Positions 15,400-22,982 of a DNA stretch of 64,000 bases are shown piece after piece. The position numbers and the translations under genes are program-made. Source of the stretch: Micromonospora sp. MA102 (GTDB taxonomy: Bacteria > Actinomycetota > Actinomycetes > Mycobacteriales > Micromonosporaceae); NCBI RefSeq assembly GCF_025460765.1, contig NZ_JAMWEG010000022.1, positions 1 to 64,000 on the forward strand. The letters run 5' to 3'. Numbering within the stretch: the first letter of the stretch is position 1; each line of letters opens with the position of its first letter. The notes below the pieces were generated by a model that had not been told where the DNA came from, did no database searches, and saw only the letters and a program-made list of their open reading frames with translations.

Positions 15400-15433
15400 A
15401 CTACAGGGCGAACATTGCCTGATGCGGCACTAG
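15400..15433 (-). repeat. Right terminal inverted repeat of IS630-type element
   Basis: On the minus strand it begins CTAGTGCCGCATCAGGCAAT, matching the left terminal repeat (13813-13846) at 29 of 34 bases. The outer bases CTAG mark the element boundary at 15433. Confidence 0.85.
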
Positions 15434-15749
15434 ATGCTGCAGGAGGCTTGCTCTGCTGCCGGCACCTCTTCGCTCGAATCGCTTTCCGCTTTGCTTCTAC
15501 CGCACTCGACGCCGCGATTCGTCGGCACTGCACCTGCTCCACCGTCGCCGGGGCACACAGGACGCACAGAGTCAAGATTCGAGAGAGGCCACACATACAG
15601 CGGATTCTCAAGGCGTTGAGACCTCTGTCTCGACCAATCGAATTAACAGTCGGCGAACTGGCCGACGCCTGACATAGCCCCTACTCTTGCCGGCAGATTC
15701 CTGTCGGCCTGGTCAAGGCAAGGCGACCCACCAATAAAGGGCTGTGCAG
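15434..15749. other. Upstream region of HelD-like gene
   Basis: About 316 bases with no supported gene. A 7-bp hairpin, CCGGCAG (15690-15696) with CTGTCGG (15701-15707, one G-U), lies about 43 bases before the ATG at 15750. CTTGCC (15686-15691) and GGCAAG (15717-15722) form an outer dyad. I looked for the 19-bp rifamycin-associated element expected before helR genes and did not find a convincing copy. Confidence 0.45.
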
Positions 15750-17906
15750 ATGCGCCGGAACACACACCATCGCTCCACCTCCTCGGAAGAAGCGGTCACC
15801 GTGGACGAGGCTGCCCGCCACTCCGCTATTGCCGAAGAACAAGGCTTCCTCGACGTGGCTACTGCCCGGCGTGACCGCCTGGCGGAGCAGTTGCAGGCCG
15901 AACTGGCGGCCGAGGCTCTGGACGAGACAGAACGGGGTCGGCAACGCGTGCTCCGCCGGCAGTTCGAGGAGTTGTCGGGGGCTCAGGACGGCCTCGTCTT
16001 CGGCCGGTTGGACGGACTCGACGGCGCGGTGCGGCACGTGGGCCGTGTCGGCATCCGCGACGACAACATGGACTCTCTGGTCGTGGACTGGCGCGCTCCG
16101 GCCGCCCGGCCGTTCTACACCGCGACCGCCCTCGACCCGCAAGGGCAAAGGCGGCGCCGCCATGTGCGCACGGCGGGCAACGTAGTGGTGGATGTGAACG
16201 ACGAACCGCTGGACGGGTCCACGGCTTCCGAGCTGGTCGGCGAGGGTGCACTCCTGGCGGCTCTGGACGAGCGACGCACCGGCCGCATGTCGAGTGCGAT
16301 CTCGACGTTGCAGCGCGAGCAGGACGAGATCATCCGCGCCGAGGCTACCGGCCCGTTGATCGTTCAAGGCGGTCCTGGCACCGGCAAGTCCGTCGTCGCG
16401 CTGCACCGGGTGGCGTACCTGCTGTTCACCCATCGCCAGATGGCCGACCAGGCCGTCCTGGTGCTCGGCCCATCGCCCCGCTTCCTGGAGTACATATCCC
16501 AGGTCCTGCCCGCACTCGGCGAGACCGCCGTCGTGTCGGCGACATGCGACACCCTCGTTCCGGGAATTGCCGTGGGCCGCGCCGAGAGCCGGCGGGTCTC
16601 CGAGATCAAAGGCCGCGCCCTGTGGCAACCCGTGCTCGAGCGCTACACGGGATCGCTGCTGCCCCGCGCCCGTGAGATGAAACTGCGCTGGGAAGGCGAG
16701 TTCTACCTCATCAGCGCGGAAGCGGTCGACCGGGCGCCCACCTCGGCGACGCAGGGACGCTCGTACCACCGAGCCCGCGCGGCATTCGCCGAACAGCTGC
16801 ACCACCTGCTGGCCGATGCCGTGGCCGACCAGCGCGAAGCGCTGCTCGAGAAGATGGAGGAAGGCTACGAGGACATCCTCGCCCGATTCGACAGAGGCAC
16901 GGACCGCGACCACCTCCCCGAACCCACGTCCACCGGCAGCGATGTCGACGGACTGCTCTCCGATGAGGAACTTGAGGAACTGCGCGACCGAATCGCCGCC
17001 GACACGAGCATCGCTCGGTTCATCGAGGCATGGTGGCCGACGCGGGACCCCGAAGTCGCGCTGCGGGAACTCCTGACCAGCTCCGCCCGGCTGGGCCGAT
17101 TCGCTCCGGAGCTTGCTGCGGAGGAAATCGAACTCGTCGTGGCCGAACCGGCACCGTGGGCCGCGAGCGACATCCCGCTGCTCGACGCTCTGGCAGAACT
17201 GCTCGGCGACGCCGACAACCCGCAACCCCAGGGCGAATTCCTCGCGGAGCGCGCCCGCGGCCAGCGCGGCTGGGTGTACGGCCACATCGTCGTCGACGAA
17301 GCGCAAGAGCTGTCCGAGATGCAATGGCACATGGTCCTGCGCCGCTGCCCCAGCCGATCCATCACCGCGGTCGGCGACATCGATCAGGTGGAGGCGTCAC
17401 ACCTGCACACCAGCTGGGCCCAGGCGGTGAAGGCAACCCTCGGCGAACGATGGACTGCGGCACAGCTCACCATCTGCTACCGCACTCCCCGCGAGGTCAT
17501 GGACCTCACCGCCGCCGTCCTCGAGAAGGCCGGCAGCCACAACTCTCCCCCACGTGCGGTCCGCTCCTCCGGCATCACCCCATGGACCCTCACTGTCACG
17601 CCCGCCGAGCTGCCTACCGCCGCGAGACAGGCCGTGACAGACCTACGGCACCGGTGGGCGGGCGGAACGGTCGCCGTGATCGCCCCCGGCAGCCGCATCG
17701 CCGAGCTACGAGCCGCGCTGAGCGACATACCGGTGCTCACCGCGACCGAGGCAAAAGGCTTGGAGTGGGACGCCACCCTGCTGGTCGACCCGCGGGGCAT
17801 CACCGCCGAGCCCCGAGGCTGGAACGGTCTCTACGTCGCCCTCACTCGCTGCACCCACGAACTCGGGCAGCTGGAAATGCGCGCGGCGTCGTCCACACCG
17901 TCGTAG
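15750..17906 (+). CDS. HelD-family (HelR-like) RNA polymerase-recycling ATPase
   Basis: A 718-residue UvrD-like superfamily 1 ATPase of the HelD type. An N-terminal coiled coil (residues about 15-75, FLDVATARRDRLAEQLQAEL) is followed by the HelD/HelR signature DSLVVDWRAPAARPFYTATA, Walker A GGPGTGKSVVALHRVAYLLF, a long insertion, Walker B VVDEAQELSEMQWHMVL, then motifs GDIDQVEA, ICYRTPREVM and KGLEWDATLLVDPRG, and VALTRCTHELGQL. HelD-class proteins use the coiled coil to pry stalled RNA polymerase off DNA; HelR also displaces rifamycins and gives resistance. ATG 15750 is preferred because AAAGGG lies eight bases before it. Whether it is HelR proper is unproven, as no rifamycin box is seen. 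Confidence 0.85.
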   Translation: MRRNTHHRSTSSEEAVTVDEAARHSAIAEEQGFLDVATARRDRLAEQLQAELAAEALDETERGRQRVLRRQFEELSGAQDGLVFGRLDGLDGAVRHVGRVGIRDDNMDSLVVDWRAPAARPFYTATALDPQGQRRRRHVRTAGNVVVDVNDEPLDGSTASELVGEGALLAALDERRTGRMSSAISTLQREQDEIIRAEATGPLIVQGGPGTGKSVVALHRVAYLLFTHRQMADQAVLVLGPSPRFLEYISQVLPALGETAVVSATCDTLVPGIAVGRAESRRVSEIKGRALWQPVLERYTGSLLPRAREMKLRWEGEFYLISAEAVDRAPTSATQGRSYHRARAAFAEQLHHLLADAVADQREALLEKMEEGYEDILARFDRGTDRDHLPEPTSTGSDVDGLLSDEELEELRDRIAADTSIARFIEAWWPTRDPEVALRELLTSSARLGRFAPELAAEEIELVVAEPAPWAASDIPLLDALAELLGDADNPQPQGEFLAERARGQRGWVYGHIVVDEAQELSEMQWHMVLRRCPSRSITAVGDIDQVEASHLHTSWAQAVKATLGERWTAAQLTICYRTPREVMDLTAAVLEKAGSHNSPPRAVRSSGITPWTLTVTPAELPTAARQAVTDLRHRWAGGTVAVIAPGSRIAELRAALSDIPVLTATEAKGLEWDATLLVDPRGITAEPRGWNGLYVALTRCTHELGQLEMRAASSTPS

Positions 17907-17919
17907 GGCGTACCCCGTT

Positions 17920-18070
17920 TCATCGATCACCTTGGCGGTGATCGGGAGACCGTCTTCCGGCCGACCGAAGCGCCGTAGATTTCGGCGGGCCGCACGTGGA
18001 TCTCCTCGATGGCCGCGCCTTCGTATTCGCCGACAGCACGATCTCATCCCGGCCGAGTCCACGTGAGCGG
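17920..18070 (-). pseudogene. IS256-family transposase fragment
   Basis: On the minus strand, pieces of an IS256 (mutator) transposase can be read across shifted frames: GRDEIVLSANTK, then AAIEEIHVRPAEIYGASVGR with KTVSR, then ITAKVIDE. These correspond to the conserved segment DEIVLSLYAKG...AEIYGASVS...TISRITDKVI of the family. Only about 50 residues survive, with at least two frameshifts and no catalytic acid. It abuts the stop of the HelD-like gene. Confidence 0.65.
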
Positions 18071-18097
18071 ATGGCTTCGCTACCCGCCGTAGCCATT

Positions 18098-18116
18098 GTG
18101 ACGTGCAGGACGTCAC
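18098..18116. repeat. Perfect 7-bp inverted repeat
   Basis: GTGACGT (18098-18104), five-base spacer GCAGG, ACGTCAC (18110-18116). It could be an operator or the stem of a terminator downstream of the UPF0303 gene; there is no further support for either. Confidence 0.4.
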
Positions 18117-18267
18117 GGATGGGGAACGGCGACCGCGAAGCCAGGAAACGCGTCGGCCGCCGCCTGGTCCTTCGGCCGGCCCGAAGAACCGAGATGGGGA
18201 GGACGTTCCGGGCGGGCGGCCTCGTCCAACTGCGCATCCGCTGCCTCGGGCCATGGTCGGTGGTTAC

Positions 18268-18768
18268 TCACGCGTCAGCAGCGGTGGCGTGGCGGCGATC
18301 GGAAGGCTCAACGCCCTTGGAATCCAGGAAGAGTCCGAGGGCCTCGACGACGAGGCGGTGGTCGTCGAGTTGGGGCAGCCCTGAGACGGTGACGGTGCCG
18401 ACCGGGCCGGTGCCCCTGAGGATGATCGGGAAGCAGCCGCCGTGCGCGGCGTACCGGGCCGCGTCGAGGTGGGATTTCTCCTCGAAGGTGGTGCCGCGGT
18501 CGCGGTAGGTCTGGCCCACGAGGTATGAGCTGTGTCCGAACCGGCGGACGACGCGGATCTTGCGTTCGATCCAGTCGTCGTTGTCGGCAGAGGTGCCGGG
18601 CAGTGCGTAGTGGAAGAGTTGGTGGTCGCCGAGGCGGATGTCGACGGTGACAGCGTGGCCGCGCTCTCTGGCCAGCTCGACCAGGCGAGTCCCCAGGTCC
18701 CAGGCGTCGTCATGGTCAAAGCGGTCGAACTGGAGGCGTTCTTCCTGCTCCTGAAGCTCCGGCGTCAC
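18268..18768 (-). CDS. UPF0303 / haem-degrading-domain protein
   Basis: A 166-residue protein of the GlcG/HbpS-like haem-degrading domain superfamily, UPF0303 branch. The signature is FDHDDAWDLGTRLVELARERGHAVTVDI, then RKIRVVRRFGHSSYLVGQTYRDRG and YAAHGGCFPIILRGTGPVGTVTVSGLPQLDDHRLVVEALG, the last being the conserved C-terminal helix-strand block. Related proteins bind haem or small cofactors and may sense redox state. GTG 18768 is taken as the start because AAGGGA precedes it and family members begin near there. No operon partner. Confidence 0.88.
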   Translation of the reverse strand: MTPELQEQEERLQFDRFDHDDAWDLGTRLVELARERGHAVTVDIRLGDHQLFHYALPGTSADNDDWIERKIRVVRRFGHSSYLVGQTYRDRGTTFEEKSHLDAARYAAHGGCFPIILRGTGPVGTVTVSGLPQLDDHRLVVEALGLFLDSKGVEPSDRRHATAADA

Positions 18769-19012
18769 GGCGTACCGTTCCCTTCCTCGATCGTCAGAAC
18801 GATCTAAGCAGAGGAAGAACCGGCGAGCGGAACGTTCGTCGTGCCGTACGTCCGTCAACAGATCGGGGTCATGCCCGCATCCGCTTCTGCCGCGATCCGC
18901 GCGTCACGCAGCGTGACTCGGCGCCGTGTGTCGCCGCGCGAAACCGCCGATGATCGCGACACCACGCCCGAGCCGCCCACGGCCTCTTGTGCTGAAGGAT
19001 CGCCTGTCCGGA

Positions 19013-19378
19013 TCAGTTCACGCAGAGGCAGAACGGGTGACCCGCCGGGTCGAGGAAGACCCGGAAGGACGTGCCGGGCTGATGGGGGTGCCTGGTTGCG
19101 CCGAGATCGAGCACTGCCGCTTCGGCGGCATCGAGGTCGTCCACGATCACATCGAGGTGCATCTGCTGGGGCAGCTCCTGGGTTGGCCACACCGGCGGCG
19201 TGTACCCGTCCACCTGCTGAAAGCAGATGCACTGACCGTACTCCGCGCGGACCTCGGCCCAGTCGGAGGAGACCTCGACCTTCCAGTCCAACAGCGCGCC
19301 GTAGAATCCGGCGAGCGCAGCAGGATCGGAACAGTCGATGACGATGCTGGGGAAGCGAGCGATGGCCATGTCGGCCAT
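19013..19378 (-). CDS. VOC-family (glyoxalase-like) protein
   Basis: A 121-residue vicinal-oxygen-chelate protein with the two beta-alpha-beta-beta-beta modules: FPSIVIDCSDPAALAGFYGALLDWKV, then QMHLDVIVDDLDAAEAAVLDLGA and FRVFLDPAGHPFCLCVN. The H in MHLDV and the C-terminal HPFCL segment are positions normally used for metal or ligand contacts. This actinobacterial subgroup includes bleomycin-resistance-like binders and unassigned lyases. The ATG at 19378 overlaps nothing; the gene stands alone. Confidence 0.9.
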   Translation of the reverse strand: MADMAIARFPSIVIDCSDPAALAGFYGALLDWKVEVSSDWAEVRAEYGQCICFQQVDGYTPPVWPTQELPQQMHLDVIVDDLDAAEAAVLDLGATRHPHQPGTSFRVFLDPAGHPFCLCVN

Positions 19379-19518
19379 GGTAGGGCGGTCGCGGCGATCT
19401 ACGCGCTGATTGCGTCGGCGACGTCAACGCCGTCACGGTGAGGTCAGTGTGGCAGCCGACGGTGCCGCGGCGCCGGCCTGGGCGTACGTCGGCGTCAACG
19501 GCGCCGGCCGTGCAAGGG

Positions 19519-19538
19519 GTGCGCCTGTCCGGGCGCAT
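19519..19538 (-). terminator. Probable terminator of chitosanase gene
   Basis: A 7-bp stem (ATGCGCC / GGCGCAC as read on the minus strand, one G-U) with a six-base loop, 34 bases beyond the chitosanase stop codon. Confidence 0.45.
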
Positions 19539-19571
19539 GGCGCGAGGGAGCGGATCGGGAGAGGCGGGGCG

Positions 19572-20777
19572 TCAGCCGATGCGGTACTGGTCGCCGTAGA
19601 CGGCGAAGACCAGCGGCGTGTTCAGGTCGAAGTTGCCGTTGTTGAGGAAGACCCGCTGGGCGGTGTCGACGCGGGAGGTGTCCGAGTGGGCCTCTTCCTT
19701 CCTCATCTCGGCGACGCGCTCGTCGAGGAAGGCGTGCAGCCAGGTCCGCTCGTCGCCGCCTTGCGCCGGCGGCTTCGCCCGGGTGAGGGTGCGGCTGCGG
19801 ATCGCGCGCATGCCTTCGTAGCCGTGCATCACGGCCGCGTCGTAGTAGGCGAACTGGCCGAGCGCCCGTACCCCGTCGGTCTTGCCGTCGCGGACCGACG
19901 GGTTGAAGTAGACGCGGTCCCGCTCGGCTTCCTGCGCGGCCCGGAACACTGGGTCGGTGGCGGCGGTCCGCCAGTCGCGGGGGAAGTTCGGGTCGAGGCC
20001 GGCGTGGGAGTCACTGCCGTTGACGGACCGCAGGGCCGGCAGGTACGCGGCCAACACGTTGCCCGGCTTGGTTCTGGTGTAGGCCTCCACCAGTTCGAGC
20101 ATGTCGCCGGTGCCCGAGCAGAAGCCGATGATGCCGGCGGTGTAGCCGCGCCCGTCGCCGATGTCCTCGATGTAGGAGAACTGCGCGCGCCAGTCGAGCG
20201 AGGAGTTCTCCGCCGCCGAGACGATCTGCATCGCGATGTCCTTCTTCGCCGGGTCGTCGAGGGCGACGCCGGCCGGGGCGGACGGGCTGGGTGTGGTGCC
20301 GCCGCCGGGCAGGACCCACCGCTGGTTGGCGTTGCCGACGCAGCTCCAGATCTGCAGGCGGGTGCCGTTGGCCGTGCTCCCGCCGGTGACGTCGAGGCAC
20401 TTGCCGGAGCCGGTGTTGACCAATGCGCCGTTGCTGGCAGCCCACTTCTGCGCGCCGGTGCCGTTGCAGTCGTACAGCTGCACCTTTGCGCCGTCGGAAG
20501 TGGACGCGGCGGTGACGTCCAGGCACTTGCCGAGGGCGCGGACCGAGCCGTCGGCGTTGCCGACCGTCCATGCCTGGGCCGCGCTGCCGTTGCAGTCCCA
20601 GAGCTGCACCGGCGTGCCGTTGGCCGGGTTGGCGCCGGCCACGTCGACGCACTTCCCGCCGAGGCCGGTGATCGGCCCGGCCGTCGCGGCGCTGGCCGAC
20701 GACAGGCCGTAGCCCAGCGCCGCGGCGGACATCAGCAGCGCCGCTGCGAGGTGGGCGACTGTCCGCTTGGGAAGCAT
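19572..20777 (-). CDS. Secreted GH46 chitosanase with N-terminal ricin-B lectin domain
   Basis: A 401-residue exoenzyme. Residues 1-31 are a Sec signal peptide (KRTVAHLAAALLMSAAALGYGLSSASA). Residues 33-160 form a ricin-B/CBM13 trefoil: GGKCVDVAG, LGKCLDVTA and SGKCLDVTG start its three units, each with a Q-x-W or Q-K-W motif. After a short proline/serine linker, residues 175-401 are a GH46 chitosanase: KKDIAMQIVSAAENSSLDWRAQF and YIEDIGDGRGYTAGIIGFCSGTGD contain the catalytic Glu and Asp region. It hydrolyses partly acetylated glucosamine polymers. Lectin-first architecture is less common than bare GH46. ATG 20777 follows GGAGA. A GTTA/TAAC dyad and a hairpin lie upstream. Confidence 0.93.
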   Translation of the reverse strand: MLPKRTVAHLAAALLMSAAALGYGLSSASAATAGPITGLGGKCVDVAGANPANGTPVQLWDCNGSAAQAWTVGNADGSVRALGKCLDVTAASTSDGAKVQLYDCNGTGAQKWAASNGALVNTGSGKCLDVTGGSTANGTRLQIWSCVGNANQRWVLPGGGTTPSPSAPAGVALDDPAKKDIAMQIVSAAENSSLDWRAQFSYIEDIGDGRGYTAGIIGFCSGTGDMLELVEAYTRTKPGNVLAAYLPALRSVNGSDSHAGLDPNFPRDWRTAATDPVFRAAQEAERDRVYFNPSVRDGKTDGVRALGQFAYYDAAVMHGYEGMRAIRSRTLTRAKPPAQGGDERTWLHAFLDERVAEMRKEEAHSDTSRVDTAQRVFLNNGNFDLNTPLVFAVYGDQYRIG

Positions 20778-20848
20778 CAGCTCTCCTGGGATGGGAAGGG
20801 GCAGGAGCCGTCCCCCGGTCGAGGGCCTGCGGGTCCGTCGGGCTCGGA

Positions 20849-20892
20849 CTGACGCCTTGGGCGTCAGCAAACCTTGTTAACAGATAACAGTA
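20849..20892 (-). promoter_or_regulatory. Hairpin and dyad upstream of chitosanase
   Basis: CTGACGCC (20849-20856) and GGCGTCAG (20860-20867) form a perfect 8-bp stem with a TTG loop in the mRNA leader. Just upstream in the direction of transcription lies GTTAACAGATAAC, a GTTA/TAAC dyad in an AT-rich island, which is a plausible repressor site for an inducible chitosanase. Identity of the regulator is unknown. Confidence 0.45.
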
Positions 20893-20982
20893 CGTCTATG
20901 TGATGTCAATCCGGCCGTCCCGATGACGCCATCATGATCGTTTCGCGGCGAACGTCGCTTGCAAGGTGGACAGGAGGACCGG

Positions 20983-21009
20983 TTGGCTCGGCGCCCACGA
21001 CAATAGGTT
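20983..21009 (+). promoter_or_regulatory. Possible promoter of EamA leader
   Basis: TTGGCT (20983-20988) and TAGGTT (21004-21009) are spaced by 15 bases, slightly short. They sit 35 bases before the leader-peptide ATG and are the best match in this stretch. Confidence 0.3.
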
Positions 21010-21043
21010 CGTGTCGTCCGACCGACGTAGCTAGGATCGGATC

Positions 21044-21085
21044 ATGGTCCGGACCTTCGACATCATCAGCCCGCCGCGCTCCTGA
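21044..21085 (+). CDS. Leader peptide (13 aa) upstream of EamA exporter
   Basis: ATG-initiated frame encoding MVRTFDIISPPRS, preceded by AGGATCGG. Its last three codons and stop contain CGCTCCTG (21077-21084), an exact complement of CAGGAGCG (21193-21200), which is the ribosome binding site of the EamA gene. The PP motif near the end is a known cause of slow translation. The placement suggests that translation or stalling of the peptide controls access to the downstream ribosome site. Confidence 0.6.
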   Translation: MVRTFDIISPPRS

Positions 21086-21201
21086 GCGGGGCGACTCTGC
21101 TCGTCGTGTCCAGCCTGTGCCGGCTGGACGCGCGGTCCGTGCATCGCTGAGTCCGGTACGCCCCGCTTCCGCGACCCCAATTCCTCTTGTCGCAGGAGCG
21201 T
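21076..21201 (+). promoter_or_regulatory. Candidate translational attenuator of EamA gene
   Basis: Three pairings are visible. GCGCTCCTG (21076-21084) pairs with 21193-21201, which covers the Shine-Dalgarno sequence (nine pairs, one G-U). AGCGGGGCG (21085-21093) pairs exactly with CGCCCCGCT (21159-21167). GTCCAGCC (21108-21115) pairs exactly with GGCTGGAC (21122-21129) around a six-base loop. Together they fold the leader into a branched structure that would hide the start region when the peptide is not being read. Confidence 0.6.
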
Positions 21202-21207
21202 TTCCTC

Positions 21208-22134
21208 ATGCTTGTCTCCGAACACCCGGTGGCCGCCCGACGCGCCGCCACCGGCCTGTGGTCGCTTGTCCTCGCAGGCCTGCTGTGGGGCACCGGTGGT
21301 CCCACCGGCAGCCTCCTCGCCCACGAAACGGGGCTGTCGCCGCTGGCTGTGGCCGCCTACCGGCTCGCCGCCGGCGGCGCGCTCGTCATCGCCTGGCTCT
21401 GTCTGACCCGGCAGCCGCTGCCACGCGGCCGTCGCGCCTGGGCCAGGATGCTCGTGAACGGGCTGCTCGCCGCAGTCTTCCAGGCCGGCTTCTTCGCCGC
21501 GGTGTCACTTACCACCGTCAGTCTCGCCACCCTCCTCACGATCGGCACCTCACCTGCCTTGGTCCTGTCCGCCGAATGGATCACCGGACGGCGGCGGGTC
21601 AGCACGCGAATGCTCGCCACGGTGGCGCTGGCGGTCAGCGGTCTGGTCCTGCTCGTCGGCACGCCGTCCGGGGACCTCGCCGCCACGACTGTGCTGGCCG
21701 GAGCCGGATTCGCGCTGCTGTCGGCAGCCGGCTTCGCCACCATGACCTTCATCGGCACCCGGCCCGTCGCCGGTCTGCCTGACCTCACCGCCACCGGCGT
21801 GAGCTTCGCGATCGGCGCGGCCGTGCTCGCCCCTGCGGCCGCAGTGACATCCGGTATGGACTTCGTCCCGACCCGGGCATCCGTGGGGTTGCTGCTCCTG
21901 CTGGGCACCGCACCCACCGCGGTGGCGTACGCCCTGTACTTCCGGGGCCTGCGTAGCGCCCCGGCCAGTACGGCAGCGCTGATCGCACTGCTGGAACCGC
22001 TCGTCGCCACGCTCCTGGCGACGCTGTTCCTCGGCGATCGTCTCGGCCCGACCGGGCTCGTCGGCGCGGGGCTGATCACCACCGCCATCGTGCTGAACGC
22101 CCGCGGCACGCGGAAGCTGTCACAAGGACGCTGA
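21208..22134 (+). CDS. EamA/DMT-family exporter
   Basis: A 308-residue membrane protein with ten predicted helices in two EamA repeats, e.g. LWSLVLAGLLWGTGGPTGSLL, GLLAAVFQAGFFAAV, MLATVALAVSGLVLLVG, and in the second repeat ALYFRGLRSAPASTAALIALLEPLVATLLATLFLGD, the family's most conserved stretch. Drug/metabolite transporters of this type export amino acids, metabolites or drugs. ATG 21208 was chosen for the GCAGGAGCG ribosome site at 21192. A 13-codon leader peptide and self-complementary leader precede it, hinting at inducible, possibly antibiotic- or metabolite-responsive, expression. Substrate unknown. Confidence 0.9.
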   Translation: MLVSEHPVAARRAATGLWSLVLAGLLWGTGGPTGSLLAHETGLSPLAVAAYRLAAGGALVIAWLCLTRQPLPRGRRAWARMLVNGLLAAVFQAGFFAAVSLTTVSLATLLTIGTSPALVLSAEWITGRRRVSTRMLATVALAVSGLVLLVGTPSGDLAATTVLAGAGFALLSAAGFATMTFIGTRPVAGLPDLTATGVSFAIGAAVLAPAAAVTSGMDFVPTRASVGLLLLLGTAPTAVAYALYFRGLRSAPASTAALIALLEPLVATLLATLFLGDRLGPTGLVGAGLITTAIVLNARGTRKLSQGR

Positions 22135-22145
22135 GGTGTTGAGGA

Positions 22146-22198
22146 TCCGGTGGTGGAGGTCGAGCTCGGTTCCTCGTAGCCGATGGACCATCACCGGA
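22146..22198. terminator. Bidirectional terminator between EamA and GntR genes
   Basis: TCCGGTGGTGG (22146-22156) and CCATCACCGGA (22188-22198) pair over 11 positions with one G-U, between two convergent genes. Confidence 0.5.
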
Positions 22199-22262
22199 AC
22201 CTCGCCGACGATCACTCAGGCTGGCGCGGTTGAGCGCGCCGAACGTAGTGCAGGGCTGGCAG

Positions 22263-22982
22263 TCAGGGTTCGTGGTAGCCGGCCCAGGAGCCGCGAACGT
22301 GACCGATGTGGCGTCGCATCAGCTCCGCCACCTTCGGCGCGTCGCCGGCCACCACCAGATCGACGATCTGCTCGTGCTCGGCGGCCGAGCGCCCCAGCTC
22401 GCCGCGCTCGGCGAGCCCTTGCAGGCCGTACAGGCGGCTGCGGGCCCGTAGGTTCCCCACCACGTCGATGAGATGGCGGTTGCCGGCGAGGGCGAGCAAC
22501 GATAGATGGAAACGCCTGTCGACCTCGACATAGCCGATGAGGTCGCCGGTTTCGGCGAGCCGCTCCACCTCCTTTGCCAGCGGACGCAGCTCCTCGACCG
22601 CCGCCCGGGTGGGCTCGTTGATGGCCCGGGCGATCTCGGCCACGGTGGGCACCTCGATCAGTGCGCGCAGCGACGTGATCTCGTCCAGGTCCCGGTCACT
22701 GAGCTCCTTGACCCGGAAGCCCTTGTTCCGAACGATCGTGACCAGTTCCTCGTTGGCGAGGTCGAGCATCGCTTCGCGCACCGGCGTGGCGGAGACACCG
22801 AACTGCTCGGCGAGGGTCGGCGCGGAGTAGAGCACGCCGGGTCGCATCTGTCCCGTGATGACCGCGCCCCGCAGGATGTGGGCGATCTCCTGCCGGAGGT
22901 TGGGCCGGCCGCCGAACTGGGGCAGAGAGAGGGCGTCCGGGGCCAGGCGCCCGGTCGCGGTGTCAGCCCTTTTCTCCTTCAT
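22263..22982 (-). CDS. GntR-family (FadR/FCD) regulator of hydroxyproline locus
   Basis: A 239-residue regulator: winged-helix domain at about 28-95 (LRQEIAHILRGAVITGQMRPG, LAEQFGVSATPVREAMLDLANEELV) and an all-helical FCD effector domain with the usual histidine/aspartate metal ligands (D in SDRDLDEI, H in RRFHLSLL, H in HEQIVD, H in RRHIGHV). It is the last gene of the livKHMGF-racemase operon: its ATG overlaps the racemase stop (ATGA). FCD-GntR proteins commonly sense small carboxylates. The location between transporter and catabolic genes points to control of hydroxyproline use, probably as a repressor relieved by a pathway intermediate. Confidence 0.92.
   Translation of the reverse strand: MKEKRADTATGRLAPDALSLPQFGGRPNLRQEIAHILRGAVITGQMRPGVLYSAPTLAEQFGVSATPVREAMLDLANEELVTIVRNKGFRVKELSDRDLDEITSLRALIEVPTVAEIARAINEPTRAAVEELRPLAKEVERLAETGDLIGYVEVDRRFHLSLLALAGNRHLIDVVGNLRARSRLYGLQGLAERGELGRSAAEHEQIVDLVVAGDAPKVAELMRRHIGHVRGSWAGYHEP

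Larger units (their letters stand above)
13813..15433 (+). mobile_element. IS630-type element carrying a hydrolase cargo cassette
   Basis: A 1621-bp unit bounded by 34-bp inverted repeats (29/34 identical) that begin and end CTAG. The left fifth holds a gutted IS630 transposase (13901-14230). The remaining 1.2 kb holds a promoter-like pair, a 17-residue leader peptide, an alpha/beta hydrolase gene and a 13-bp-stem terminator, all inside the repeats. Ordinary IS630 copies are about 1.1-1.2 kb and carry only transposase. The element therefore looks like a non-autonomous derivative mobilisable only in trans, with a passenger gene. TA or CTAG at both ends agrees with IS630 target use. Confidence 0.75.

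Noticed and set aside
13968..15611. A 547-codon open frame on the minus strand across the IS630-type element
   Set aside because: Antisense to the transposase remnant and the hydrolase; composition is serine/arginine-rich without domain signals.
15661..15725. Rifamycin-associated element before the HelD-like gene
   Set aside because: The dyads CTTGCC/GGCAAG and CCGGCAG/CTGTCGG resemble it only loosely; the consensus palindrome is not present.
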